NCBI GenBank assembly: GCA_030248215.1 | Contig: JASANG010003945.1 | Location: 1 to 64,000, forward strand | Source of the DNA: Enoplolaimus lenunculus | Taxonomy: Eukaryota; Nematoda; Enoplea; Enoplida; Thoracostomopsidae | DNA: 64,000 bases | Direction of reading: 5' to 3' | Shown: positions 45,855-57,190 of the stretch, in pieces | How the letters are laid out: each line of letters starts with the position of its first letter | Numbering within the stretch: the stretch's first letter is position 1 | Translations under genes and position numbers: made by a program | Notes under the pieces: generated by a model | Database searches by the model: none | Told to the model about the DNA's origin: nothing | The model's input: the letters and a program-made list of their open reading frames with translations, nothing else

Positions 45855-46078
45855 GGCCAATGTAAAGAACAGGGGAGCAACAGTATTATAAGCATATTCC
45901 TAAGCCTAAGCCAAAGCATAATCTCAAGCCTAAGCGTAAGAATGAGTTTATTTCTAAGCCTAAGCCTAAGCCTAAGCCTGAGCCTAAAGCAAGCAAAAAA
46001 ACTAGTCTTAAACTTCAGCATAAGTACTCCATTGTAGTCCCACAGAAAAACGTTCCGCCCCTAATCTTTACATGGGCC
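45855..46078. mobile_element. MITE family B, copy B3
   Basis: GGCCAATGTAAAGAACAGGG to CTAATCTTTACATGGGCC, core of CCTAAG repeats with a second array near 45955-45980. Confidence 0.85.
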
Positions 46079-46153
46079 CCGGATGCTAAACAGATGAAGT
46101 AACCACCCTACATAACCATAAGGTCGTGCGCGTAATAGTAGCAAGGATTTTAG

Positions 46154-46356
46154 ACCAATGTATAGAAAAGGAGCGGAACAGTATTATAAGCATATTCGTA
46201 AGCCTCTTATCCTAAGCCTAAGCCCAGAATAAGAATGAGTATATTCCTAAGCCTAAGCCTAAGCCTAAGCCAAGCGAAAAAATTAGTCTAAAGTTTAAGC
46301 TTACTCTTTTCTAGTCACACAGAAAAACGTTCTACCCCTGATCTTTACATGGGCCG
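46154..46356. mobile_element. MITE family B, copy B4
   Basis: CCAATGTATAGAAAAGGAGC to CTGATCTTTACATGGGCC. Lies 75 bp from B3 in the same orientation. Confidence 0.85.
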
Positions 46357-46627
46357 GATTTTGGAAAAGTGGGCCCACGTCCAATAAAACTCCAAAGAGG
46401 GATTTTGTATTACCAACTGCAAAACACATACTAGACTATTTGCTTGTTTACCGGTTTTATATATCCATGAGTCGATAATGACTCGTTTTATAATTGTGCA
46501 ACTAGATACATTCTTTGCGCAAAAGAATGTGCCTGGCACAGCGCACGTTGCGTTTTTGGCAATCTCCACATATTGAGACGGGGTACAATTTGGGCGAACA
46601 GGCATCAAAAGTTCTCCGCATTCAATT

Positions 46628-46715
46628 GGCCCATGTATAAAACACGACCGGATCGTTTTCCTGTGGGGCTGTAATACAGTCAGTTTAAACTTTAGACTAA
46701 CATTTCGCGAAGACC
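46628..46715. mobile_element. MITE family B, fragment B5
   Basis: Only one end (GGCCCATGTATAAAACACGA) and the adjacent TTTAAACTTTAGACTAA motif remain. Confidence 0.6.
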
Positions 46716-47299
46716 GTGAGAAATTGGTTTTTCTCACGATCCGGTCATCGCAAAGGAATGATTTACTGGGCGGGAATCAGTGGCAGATCCAGGATTGCAG
46801 TATCTGTTTAAGATTTGTATGTTTCCCTTTGATGCATCATTTATTGTGCATTAATGCAGCGCTTAGTTCGGAACCTAACTTCTGATTAATTTCATTTTTA
46901 GATGCCAATAAAAACTGTACATCCTGTTTGCAGATTTTTTTCCGGACTTCCCCACGCAAGTTTGCGCCCCCTTAGCTGGCATATGCACCTTTTTACGTAT
47001 GACAGCTCTGTAATGTGTGCAGTAAGCTCAACATCATGCGTTATCAAATGTTGAAACGTAATAAAATAGTAATCTGATCCTTCTAATGTCATTTTTTTCT
47101 AATAGACCACTCATCCATCAACGTACTTGCTTGCGCTTGCGGAAGCATTAGTACATGATTTCCAGTTTTTCCGAAATAAAACCGAAAAAACTGCTTTATT
47201 CGGCTCGATTCAATTTTTCTTGAAACAAACCAACCCTGCTATAAACTATCAGTTCAGCCAATGTTGATGAATTAATTCCATAATAAAGACTATTAGATT

Positions 47300-47709
47300 A
47301 GTGACCCGAATAAGAGGGGGTAATAAGACGAGGGTCCCCATTTTGAGTCCATACCAATAGGAGTCTTTATCCTAAATAAGAGTCCGTAAGCGGATAGAGT
47401 CCCTAAACACTAATTAGAGTCCATAAATGTCAATTATCCCTATCTGTAGCGCATAAATGAATCCAGGACCAAATAAAGGTGAGTTCGAAACTGTAAAACG
47501 TACTTAAGTTGTGAAAGTACTCCTAAGTATAACCTTGCATTATTGCTCACTTAAACCAAGGAATAGTTGCAATACCGCATATATCAGTATAAACAAAAGG
47601 CGGCGGAGGGCTGGTTAAAAATAAATAACAGTCCGTAACCAAATAACAAGGGGGATGCCCACTGGAGAGGCCAAATGAATATCAGTCCCCCTCTCTTATT
47701 CGGGTCAGT
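47300..47709. mobile_element. MITE, AGTGACCCGAATAAGAGGGG family, copy C1
   Basis: Ends AGTGACCCGAATAAGAGGGG and CTCTCTTATTCGGGTCAGT, a clear inverted repeat. Related copies lie at 53.6, 54.2 and 60.4 kb. Confidence 0.85.
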
Positions 47710-48088
47710 ACAGTATACCTATGAATTCTTGGCGTATATTCATCATGAATGAATTGCTGCTGCAAAGTTCATTTGATGACTTATTAAACAAAATTTGCAG
47801 CTGCAAGTTTTAGCTGCAAGAAACACTTATGCGTAAAATTGCTTCATTCCAAACTTCCTGACTTAAAAGCGCTTCATACCGATTCAATTTCTATAGTGCT
47901 AACTAGTCCCGTCGCTAGTGCCGTAGGCTGCGAAGTAGCATGCTAGTTTGATATTTGAATTAGTTCAAGCTGCTAACAGGTTTTCCCTGGCAACAGTGTT
48001 AAAACTGTTCCAGGGTCAACCCGAAACTAGACCATACCCGCCTTCGGATCGGTTGAAAATTCCCGTTTTTGACCAGTCCAGACCTTAC

Positions 48089-48207
48089 ATGGTGACCACG
48101 ACGGTTGGTTTCTATGTTGATTTTGGACAGATTACATGGATCCCGAACACATTTTGGTTCGTTTTGTTCCTATTGACACTACTAACACAAACTAAAGCCA
48201 ACATCCG
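48089..48207 (+). CDS. Candidate signal-peptide exon
   Basis: ATG at 48089 reads MVTTTVGFYVDFGQITWIPN then FWFVLFLLTLLTQTKANI and ends at a good GTAAGT donor. A late hydrophobic core followed by QTKA resembles a secretion signal. No following exon was identified, and the open frame extends upstream to 47948. Confidence 0.3.
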
Positions 48208-48482
48208 GTAAGTATCCGTTTTTGTTTATTAACCTCTTACTATGATGTTACACAGCCCGAAAAAGCGAAATACACGCAATTCTGTCCTAGGTCGTACAGT
48301 ATCTGAATCTGAAATTGATGAAATTACTGTCTCCTGGGGTTAATCGCACTCGGTAACCCCACCTGTATACAAAATTTCAATATAAGCCAATCCTACCTTA
48401 ATTCCGTGTGTCACAGAATATTTTGTGACACTCGTTGCCCTTGAGTTACCTTAATTTTGATTTTAGTCGATATAGATATGCT

Positions 48483-48660
48483 GGCCCATGTTACTCTAAG
48501 GGGCGTCCAGGTTTCTAGTTGGTCTATAAGAGAGTGGGTTTAGATTCTAGATTATATTTTTTGCTTAAGCTTAGTAACACATTTTTGCAACACTTAAGTT
48601 TAGGCTTAGTCTTAGGAATCCGCTTAATCTACTGTTACGCCCCTTAAAGTAACATTGGCC
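48483..48660. mobile_element. TTAGGC-bearing MITE family A, copy A2 (reverse)
   Basis: GGCCCATGTTACTCTAAGGG to GCCCCTTAAAGTAACATTGG. The core keeps TTAGGCTTAG fragments. Confidence 0.85.
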
Positions 48661-49257
48661 AATATGCTTATATTAACACAAAATTGTTATTTGTGTTTAT
48701 AACTTAGACGATTTCCTGTAACTTTCAGTTCAGACTGTAATTACAGAGCTATTAAGAATATGAATTGTTGAGACAAGTTGGTACAAATGAAAATTAGTTA
48801 CGATCAAAGGCACAACGCAATCTTGCGAGCAAACAACAATAATTATTCATCTCATTAGTGCGGATTTTATATGTATATTTCAGCAATTTTGTGCCCAAAT
48901 TGTACACAAGCGGTTTTACTCGTTAACCCCACCTGATCAAAAAATTGTAATATAGCCTAAAGGTACGCTACTGAATGACACAAATTGCAGTGTGACACGT
49001 GTCTCCGAACGATTGGTTTCACCCCAATGATTCACTTTACCTGAAAGGCTGACGTCATTAAACGGTTGGTTTCACTGTTACGATTTGATTCATCCCAATA
49101 ATTAATTCACACGAAGGTACGCAGTTTCAGCGTCTATTTAAATAGAAGTAGGTTCCTTCAACCAAGCTATTTATTTAATTTTGATTAGTTCAACCACACA
49201 TTTCGAGATGGTTGCGTCAACCAGCATCTTGCTTAAGCGGTTAAAGCTGGAAAAAAT
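48661..49257. other. AT-rich spacer
   Basis: No gene seen. A GGTTTCAC motif pair near 49013-49070 hints at a small decayed duplication. Confidence 0.3.
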
Positions 49258-49324
49258 TATGCTTAGGCTTAGGTTTAAGAATACGCTTTGTCTACTGCTA
49301 CGCCCCAAAAAGTAACAATGGTCA
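49258..49324. mobile_element. MITE family A fragment A6
   Basis: Right third only: TTGCTTAGGC-type core, ACTGCTACGCCCC and AAAGTAACAATGGTC. Confidence 0.6.
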
Positions 49325-50079
49325 GAGTACGTATGAAACATATCCCATGCTGCTCGTGTCCTGACTACCATGTACTAATTTGAAGTTATTAGCTTTTATC
49401 CAATTAATACTAGAGAGTTTAAAGATGTAATTTTGTGCTTTTTACGCTATGATACACTGCATGTAATATTTTTTGCTGAAGACATATCTGTAAAAGTGTT
49501 GCGGCATAGGATCAACGGAAACTTTTCGTTGACATAAGGTGGATGGTTGCTTGTTAAACCTTTAGTTCACGTTATTTGGTTTTTCACCAATGAGTATTTT
49601 TGAAATAAAATTTTAGCATTGGCTGACGGCCTGTTTGATCCATCAATATGCATTAAAAATTTACTACGCACAGCTTCAATCGAACTAAAATTAGAAATCC
49701 GATCAACGTAATGGGTTTCACATACGCTAGGGAGGGTCCATAAGCATATTTTGCGAGCAGTTCTGTTTTGATTTATGTGAAATAATCCATTGTACGCCGG
49801 GTATGGCTGATTCCAATTCGGTCATAAGCTATTAGGTAAAAAGCATTATGTTTGTCCTTGTACTGAGACACGTACAACGGTGAGTTCGCGCCGCTGGTGT
49901 CGCATGGGGAATGTTCTGATGTATTATTAGGCAAAGGTTCAACAACTTGGTAATTGCAAGTTATAAATTACACAAACCTTTATCTCATTGAGATTATTAT
50001 GTAAATGCACCTAAAATCGCAGATGAATTTAAAACGCTGTTTGTGTTTTATTTTTCATAGTTTATTTTAGTATCTTTTC
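49325..50079. other. Spacer, nothing recognised
   Basis: AT-rich, no open frame of note and no repeat matching others in the window. Confidence 0.35.
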
Positions 50080-50229
50080 GGCCCATGTTACTTTAAGTGG
50101 CGTCCAGGTTGCTGGCTGGTCTATAAAAGAGTAGGTTTAGATTCTAGATTACATTTTTTTGCTTAGGCTTAGGTTTAGGCTTAGGAATACGCATAATCTA
50201 TTGTTGCGCCCCTTAAAGTAACATTGGCC
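50080..50229. mobile_element. MITE family A, copy A3 (reverse)
   Basis: GGCCCATGTTACTTTAAGTG to GCCCCTTAAAGTAACATTGG, with TTAGGCTTAGGTTTAGGC core. The shortest complete copy, 150 bp. Confidence 0.9.
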
Positions 50230-50625
50230 ATCTTTTGTTTCACTGGCGAGAATACAATCGCGTTTAAATTACACGATCCGTGACCTGAATTGCGCCAGAG
50301 ACGCAAAGAAATTTTTGCGATATATTTTTCTGGGGTTTTGTTCCTTCAAGCAGCCGGCCCCATTGAGGGGATACATTGGTAGTACGAACAACTGTTAATG
50401 TTGATTTATTCTTAATTTTCAAGTCAAAAATGTTCATTGTCAAAAAAATTCACAAACATTTTAGTTATTTTTATAACATGCTAACAATTTTAAATGCTAC
50501 CGTAGCTGCGCTTCGATATGTAATTAATGCTGGTGACATGATTAATACCTACTTGAAATCAGGTGTTTTTCTTTTAATTCAAGTCAATGGTATATTTCAT
50601 ACTTTAAATATTTTCTGCGTATATA

Positions 50626-50924
50626 TGTCGTTGGCCAATCTGCTATTCAGGCTACTAACTAATTGGCCTAGGCTAATGTGCTATTTTGCGTAATAGCTAG
50701 CAGTTTGGCCCAGAATAAACTGTTATTAAACTCATAGACCAATCAGATTTGATTATTTGAACAAGCACAGTACCGTTAACCGATCAGTGTTCGTTCTGCA
50801 TAACTGTTGTTTTGCTATATCTTACAATTGCCATTTGGCTTAAGCCAATCTGCTATTAGCTCAGAATAGCAGATTGACCCAGGCCAATTGGTAATTGGCC
50901 TGAACAGCAGATTGGCCTACGACA
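50626..50924. mobile_element. MITE, TTGGCCAATCTGCTATT family, copy H1
   Basis: TGTCGTTGGCCAATCTGCTA at the left and AGCAGATTGGCCTACGACA at the right. Further AATTGGCC / GGCCAATT pairs lie inside the arms. Confidence 0.85.
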
Positions 50925-51247
50925 TACAAAGCACAAAGAATGTTTATTTTTTTAACAATGCGTCGATTTGCCGTAATCTATCTGAGAACTTTAAAATATA
51001 CCTAGCTATTAGAACTCATAAATAGACATTATCACGCGGGAACAGGGGTGCCTGGTGTGTTAGTCGACAACACTCTAGAACAATATAAGGTGTCACTGAC
51101 ACTGCTGCAAACTCACCAATTACAAAAAGTTTCGTGCTAAAATTTAAAACATTTAGTGTAAAAAAAGTCGTGGTTTCTTGTTCGCTTCGCTCGTGAGGTT
51201 CTCTAATCAACCATACGTCTGTTTAAAATTTTGATGGCCTTTCCGTT

Positions 51248-51615
51248 TTCGGGTTAGCTTCTGCGCCCCAGTTTGACACCCGTAAAAAACTTGTTGCTCA
51301 TTCTTGCTATCGGAGCGCGTGTAATGCCATTAACCATTTTTGCATTGAATTTTAGACAAAATATAATAAAACGTTCGTTGGTGAACTGCGTTATGAACTT
51401 CCGATTTATTTTAGCCATAATTGCGTTTTCTCGTTTTAAGCAAACGGCCAAAGTTGTCATCTGCAACCGCACATACACACACACGCGGCTCTGTGCTCAT
51501 CGTTTTAAGGTTTTCACTAGGATGCGTTTACATTTCAAGTTTAAGACCGCGTTGTGCTCTAAAAACACGTCGACTGGCTACTACGTTTTGTTCTATGAGA
51601 CAGGTTTGAGCTAAA
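51248..51615. other. Region open on both strands, coding status unclear
   Basis: Open frames overlap on plus (51273-51614) and minus (51254-51484, includes KMVNGITRAPIARMSNKFFT). Neither has splice partners or a domain, and a short (AC)n stretch lies at about 51471-51483. Confidence 0.25.
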
Positions 51616-51704
51616 TCAACGCTTATTTTTACAGCTTAAACGCCGCGCATATATTTTATTTTTATCAAAACTCATAGTTTTTAAATTGAATGTTTTTATA
51701 TGTC

Positions 51705-51790
51705 AGGTTCAACGTTTCGAAAATCAAAATCACGAAAAGTCTTATTCGACAACAGCGAGGACAGCAAAACGTTATGAGCCCAACATCAAA
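51705..51790 (+). CDS. Candidate terminal exon
   Basis: After TATATGTCAG the frame reads VQRFENQNHEKSYSTTARTA then KRYEPNIK and stops. It is short but balanced. No partner exon is known. Confidence 0.3.
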
Positions 51791-51834
51791 TGAGGATCCG
51801 CGTACGCTTCATCTTTGTCTACGCATAGCCTTTA

Positions 51835-51945
51835 AGCTCATGTCGAGGCTTAGGGTTAGGAAAAGGCTTGCTTAATAATTAGCATATGTAAGCCGCAGTC
51901 TAAGCCTAACTCTGAACTTGAGGCTGCGCCTAAGCCTTATAATTG
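51835..51945. repeat. Degenerate TTAGGC-like tract
   Basis: CGAGGCTTAGGGTTAGG, AAGGCTTGCTTAATAATTAG, then CCTAACTC and GCCTAAGCC, a decayed relative of the MITE cores. Confidence 0.5.
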
Positions 51946-52195
51946 GGGAAAAGTGTACAAGAAACGTTTTAATACTTTTGCGACAACACTGGAAGACGTT
52001 TTAGCAGTCAGAATACTAAAATGTAAAATCTATTCGTGTTATCTAATTCCCTTTTCAATGGCGGACCCAGGGATGAGGGGGTTTTATGACGCTCAATCTC
52101 CAGCTTTTCAGGCCGGATTCTGCAGCTGGTTCTCTTGCACTTTAGACCGTGTAAGGTCAATATTTATTTTTTTCAAAAGTTCGGCATAATTCTAA

Positions 52196-52469
52196 CTTTA
52201 ACCCTTTCTCACATGAATATTTTCTATTTCCCCTGAGACCTACTTTTATGCTAGGATTCGAACTCCAGTGACTGGAGTGGGAGGCATATACCATCACCAC
52301 TCAGCTATAGGAGCTTGACGCTCGAGCCCGAGGGGGCTCTCACGTCTTGTGGTGATTTAGTACTATGTGTACGTGTTGCAATTGTTAAACACGGTGCGAT
52401 ATATACTATTTAACGTGTATACACTGCGCTGAGTTGCCTACAGGCAACCTAATGTGAGAAGGGGTTAAA
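52196..52469 (-). mobile_element. tRNA-like element with inverted ends, copy K1
   Basis: Outer ends TTAACCCTTTCTCACA and TGTGAGAAGGGGTTAA. The minus strand contains a tRNA-like block from GCTCCTATAGCTGAGTGGTG (box A) to GGAGTTCGAATCC (box B). It looks like a tRNA-derived SINE bounded by a TIR. Confidence 0.7.
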
Positions 52470-52789
52470 AATCGTGCTGGCCGGCCCCCTGCAAATATTA
52501 TGGAACCCAAGGAAATTTTCAAACTTGCTTGTAAGTCATTGAAAAACACTTGTATGCTTCTGCTGCAAAATCATCATTGCATTTTTGTTTGTTAGGCTGG
52601 TGAACCCACTTTCTGAAAATTCTGGATGCGGGCCGTTTATAACCCAGCCCTTCGTGGTTTCGATTCTTTAAAGAACCCTGCTTAAAGTTCGTTTGAGATA
52701 AACTAATCTGATTTTTTGAGGAAAAATTTTCAATTACACCTTATACACAGAGTTGACTCTGATACTGTGCATTACTATTACTACGTGTA

Positions 52790-52965
52790 TACGCAGAAAC
52801 AAATAAGCACAAGATCAGAGATCACGTTCTGGCTCGAGCATCAATCTCCTATCGCTGATTGGCGATGGTAAACGTTTCTAACTCCAGTTATCTGGGTTCG
52901 AATCCTCGTGCATCAAAGTCGGTCCCAGATGAAATAGAAAATATTCATTTGAGAAAAAGTTCATA
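52790..52965 (+). mobile_element. Diverged tRNA-like element, copy K3
   Basis: TCTCCTATCGCTGATTGGCG and GGGTTCGAATCC align with boxes A and B of K1, and GAAATAGAAAATATTCAT follows as in K1. Opposite orientation to K1. Confidence 0.65.
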
Positions 52966-53077
52966 TGTCCAAAACACCAGTTGAAGGTTTATTCGGTATT
53001 CGAAGTTTATCTTTAGATATTATTAATCTTGAATAAGATTTATGCGAACCCCTTGACAATTAGTAATCGCAATTTCT

Positions 53078-53222
53078 AGCAAACTCAAATGCTCGCATGA
53101 GCGTAGCCACAGGGTCTTCGAGGGTCCAGACCTTGCAATCCATGAACGAAGAAACGTTTCGAGACTGTGAAGAGATTAAATACTTAAAAGCACAACTATC
53201 TTCTGGTTTGGTCCAGTCGCGA
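53078..53222 (+). CDS. Candidate internal exon
   Basis: After AATTTCTAG the frame reads NSNARMSVATGSSRVQTLQS, then MNEETFRDCEEIKYLKAQLS and LVQSR, ending with one base before GTTTGT. Glu/Lys-rich and helix-like. Phase 1 fits the two-base start of the exon-like segment at 55380, but the two are 2.1 kb apart and separated by MITEs. Confidence 0.4.
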
Positions 53223-53601
53223 GGTTTGTCTAAAATCCTTGTGATAATTAATCAGTTAATAGCTAATCTTTGTAAACTTTCACTTTCTTTACGCAAACTT
53301 GGTATGAATTTTCAAAATAGACGTCTTGTTAAATTTAAACCAAATATGTAACATTGACAAAATCGTTGACACTTATTATTATTTCATAAATTTTTTTCCG
53401 TGCTACAGGGAGTTACTACGTCTGCAAATGTCAAAATAGAATGATCAATTTGATGCAACCAGTTCAAAAATTCATAGTTTTGTGAAATTTGTAACATACA
53501 TCAATAGATATTATATAAAGAATACCGCGTGTTTTTGATCAAATCTGCGGCAAGAAATTTGGCAAACGGTTTGAGCTGCACCTTTCTTTCCTATAGTGAC
53601 C

Positions 53602-54165
53602 AGTGACCCGAAATAGAGGGGAGGTATCAAGACAGAAGGGGTCCCCATTTTGTGTCCCAATTATTAGGAGTCAGTATCACTGAGTCCGCTATTGGATGGA
53701 GTACATAATTTCAAATGGGAATCCATAAACAAGACAAATAATGGTCTCGACTGCGTAAATATGTAGCAAACACTGGCTAATGTAACGAGGGGCGGAACAG
53801 TATTATAAGCATATTCCTAAGCGTAATCCTAAGCCTAAGCCTTAACCAAGCAAAAAAATTAGTCTAAACCTTAAGCTTACTCTATTCTAGTATCACAGAA
53901 AAACTCTCCGTCCCTGATCTTTTTACATGGGCCCAAACACTCAAAGACCCCGCATAAATTTTAGTAAGTTTAGAAAAAAGTTTATAGGACATACCAATCA
54001 ACCAAAATGCTTCGAAGAAAGTCAGTTCTTCCCAAAATGAAGAATATTACATAGAAGGGTGTTATATATCCCAACTAATATGGGATTAAGTTATAAATAA
54101 ATAACAGTTCGTAACCGAATAACAAAAGGATGGAACCATTTGGAGATGTTAAACAAAATTCACCC
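53602..54165. mobile_element. MITE family C, copy C2, split by B6
   Basis: Left part from AGTGACCCGAAATAGAGGGG and right part with AAATAACAGTTCGTAACCGA match C1 order. B6 sits between them. Confidence 0.7.
53775..53933. mobile_element. MITE family B, copy B6
   Basis: GGCTAATGTAACGAGGGGCG to CCTGATCTTTTTACATGGGC with CCTAAG core, inserted in C2. Confidence 0.85.
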
Positions 54166-54231
54166 TTAGTTAATAATATAGATTTGAAACTTAATGTAAC
54201 ATGTAAAAGTATACTTGTAAAATGCATACTA

Positions 54232-54652
54232 TAGTAACCCGAACAAGAGGGGTTCATATTTATTTGGCCTCTCCAGAGGGCACGCCACCGTTATTCGGTT
54301 ACAGGCTGTTATTCATTTTTACCCAGCCCTTCGTCTCTGATATTTATCCAGTATTGCCACTATCCGTTGAATTAAACTTTTATTAGTCTTGTATCAAAAG
54401 CTTGGGCGATAATGCAAGGTTATACTTTAGAGTGTACTTTCAAAACTTAGGTATGCTTTAAAGTTTCGAACTTAACTGTATTTGGTGCTGGAGTTATGCG
54501 CTACAATTCGGGATAATTGACATGTATGGACTTTTAAGGTTTAGGGAGTTTATCCGCTTACGGACTCATTTGAGATACGGACTGCAACTGATTTTGACTC
54601 AAAATAGGAACCGCCTTAATATTACTCCCTCTGATTCGGGTTCCCACAGTAT
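54232..54652. mobile_element. MITE family C, copy C3 (reverse)
   Basis: ATAGTAACCCGAACAAGAGG to CTCTGATTCGGGTTCCCACA. It is the reverse complement of C1, adjacent to C2. Confidence 0.75.
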
Positions 54653-55129
54653 GTGTAACTTTTCATTCAACTGTCTAAACATAACACCTCAACGGCGCGT
54701 ATGATGGGATGATATTAGGGGATATGGGAAAAAACCAGCTCCCTCACAAAACATGCGATTTGGTCTCTCGAAATGAAATCCTGGCTACACAACTACAATG
54801 ACCGTTTTCATTTTAAACTTCGACCATAAAATTATAAATGTTTAATAAACTTTGAAAAATACTACTTGGTTCAATATCAAATACTTTCCATTTTGCCCAG
54901 AGCAAACGAATATATGTTTTAGACGAATGTAGCGTTTGATTGCACCCAAATCTGTGGTATAGTTTTACAGTAATGACGGTATTTATGCGCGTAAATAATG
55001 GGATATTGAAAAAAACGATAAAAAAATCGAGTTACCACTTTTGAAATATAGTTAACCACAATTTAAAACCAGACAACGGTCATGATCAATTTGGTTTTGA
55101 AGTGAACGCGGGCCCGAAATCAGACGGGG

Positions 55130-55270
55130 CCACGGGGGCTCAGGTCCCTCTGGAAGCATTTTAGACTCCTGGAAAATTTTTTACCTTACTTGTAAAGTCT
55201 TTGAAATCCACTGTATACAACTCCTGAAAATTTTTAGCCCCCTCCCCTAGTAAGGTAACCTGGCTGCGGG
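55130..55270. mobile_element. Fragment of a GGCTACGGGCC-type hAT MITE
   Basis: Shares CTTGTAAAGTCTTTGAAA-like, CTCCTGAAAATTTTTAGCCC and CCTGGCTGCGGG blocks with 57.95-58.09 and 58.24-58.40 kb, and less clearly with 52.48-52.60 kb. Confidence 0.55.
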
Positions 55271-55379
55271 ACTGAATACAAGGCACAAAGCGAGTGCCGT
55301 TTTTTCGTCGCTTTTTTAAAGCAACAAACGTCTAAAACGCTAGCGTGGCACAGGTTGCGAAATGTTTGTTTCTATTTTA

Positions 55380-55592
55380 GGATATATTAACACATTTCGG
55401 GTCATTGGGTCAATGTTTGGTATCCCCAAGTGTCCGATTAAAAGTTTATCCAAAGTCAAAGTGTCGCAGTTGTATCGAGTAAACGTTGAACCAGTAAATG
55501 TCAAACAACCTCGAAATTTAATAAACAGCCTTGTCTGCGCCTACAAAATTTACGACTTCAAAGTTTCGACACTGTTGTTGACAGAAATTTAG
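55380..55592 (+). CDS. Candidate terminal exon
   Basis: Starts with two bases after TTTCTATTTTAG and reads YINTFRVIGSMFGIPKCPIK, SLSKVKVSQLYRVNVEPVNV and KQPRNLINSLVCAYKI before a TAG. Balanced composition. May continue the exon at 53078-53222. No domain recognised. Confidence 0.35.
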   Translation, partial: GYINTFRVIGSMFGIPKCPIKSLSKVKVSQLYRVNVEPVNVKQPRNLINSLVCAYKIYDFKVSTLLLTEI

Positions 55593-56017
55593 CAATTTTT
55601 TAACTTTTTTTGTCTACTGTGATTCTGTTTCTTAGAAAACTATGGAAGCCGCCGCCCTATCACAAAAGTGTCACGTTGGTTATACAAGCTAATAAACGAA
55701 TTTTGAACCAAATAATTGCTGCCACATATAGAATCCATTAGTTTATTCATTAGAAATTAATGTGCGATACCTAAAAAGCAACGCCTTGCAATGGCGTTGG
55801 TCTGACCATTTCGGTCATATTTACTGTATCATGGCAAGGTTGCTCTTGTCGACCTGAAATGCACGCTTTGCACTGAAATTCACTATTTGTCACGCTACTT
55901 CATGTTGTTCCACTGTTGTTCAGTTATTTTACTCGCATACAATTTTGAAGTTGAAATATGATCTACGCTCTGATCTATGGTAAGATTAGCTTACAAAGTA
56001 ATTTAGCGGCGTGTATA

Positions 56018-56295
56018 AAACCCTATTCACACCTGCAAGTTTTTGCTGCGAGAACTTGCAGCTGCAAATTGCACGCAGAACTTGCATTTTTCATCAGCCA
56101 ATGAGAAAGCTGCTGCAATACATTCAGTGAACTTGCATAGTTATTCGCACATGTGAACTAAACTCCTAGCTGCGATTTTCAATGTAACCCTTGCAGCTGC
56201 AAGTTTTTCGAACGAGATTTTGGACAAGCCTTGCAAGTGCACGTCGCAGCTGCAAGTTCTCGCAGCAAAAACCATGCACGTGTGAAAAGGGTTTA
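56018..56295. mobile_element. Near-perfect foldback MITE, copy F3
   Basis: AAACCCTATTCACACCTGCA and TGCACGTGTGAAAAGGGTTT pair, followed inward by GTTTTTGCTGCGAGAACTTG against its complement. The best-preserved member of family F. Confidence 0.9.
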
Positions 56296-57005
56296 ACGAT
56301 AATTGAATAAAGTCGCTCACGGTAAAAAATGAATTTTGGTGTTTAGTTGTTAATATTTGGCGTTGTTAATCAATTATAAGCGAACGTTCAAAGTTAACGT
56401 CAGATTTCGATCTTTAAGGCACAACTCAAATCGTTGGTAAACAATAATCGACTCAGTGTACGCTTTGTGTTCGTTCTGCAGGCAAAACATTGCTAATCTG
56501 TTGAGCGATTTTGTTGTTCTGAGATGCGTGTCGGCGTGTGTGGTAAAATAAATTGTGTTGCAAATTGTATTGCCATAACAAGTGACGGTAACGTTTGTGT
56601 ACAGGCGGATACTGCAGTACAAATAAGGTGAGCGAAAACAAGACGAAAAGAGGCCAACAAATGTATGTTGTGGGTGTCAATACAACAATGACTGTCTGCC
56701 ATTATACCAAACATATCTTTGGGTGGGGGTATTAGGGAGGTGCAAACTGAGGTCGTCACCATAGAATATTGAGAAAAATGAGTGTGTGTGTGTGTGCGTG
56801 CGTAAAGAAGTTACAGCAACGTACGGTTACAAAGTCAGAATTAACAATTGCGCATAATTGTGCTATTTTTTACGGTAACTTATTTATTTCACAAAATGTG
56901 TTTCAACGAAAAGTTTCAATTTCGACTTAAACTTTATTGTTTGTTTTTAATGGCATCGATGTATATTTTAAAACTAATTTCGATTACTATATTTTACTCA
57001 TGTTA
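56296..57005. other. Spacer with a TG microsatellite
   Basis: Overlapping minus-strand frames at 56374-56762 exclude each other and lack splice support. (TG)n with GCGTGCG lies at 56780-56803. Confidence 0.35.
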
Positions 57006-57009
57006 ATTA

Positions 57010-57190
57010 TGGGGGGGGGGCTGCGCATAAAGAAAGAGGGAAAAGGGGTGGACTTGTGAAGTTCAAGACTGGGAGGTTTAAGGTCACGATTACGATTGGA
57101 ATTAGGCAAATATTTAGGCTTATGCTAAGGTTTTTTATGCTTAGTTTCGGCTTAGGATTAGTGAGCATTCGCTTGTTTTTACTATCGGCC
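57010..57190. mobile_element. Degraded TTAGGC-bearing MITE
   Basis: AAGAGGGAAAAGGGGTGGAC at the left and TTTAGGCTTATGCTAAGG, TCGGCTTAGGATTAG inside resemble families A and B, but the ends are eroded. Confidence 0.5.

Noticed and set aside
44200-46290. TTAGGC arrays as a true internal telomere or chromosome-fusion scar
   Set aside because: The arrays are short, degenerate, and each sits between the same MITE ends rather than forming one long tract.
46345-46737. 130-residue minus-strand ORF
   Set aside because: It overlaps ends of MITE copies B4 and B5 and has no domain or splice context.
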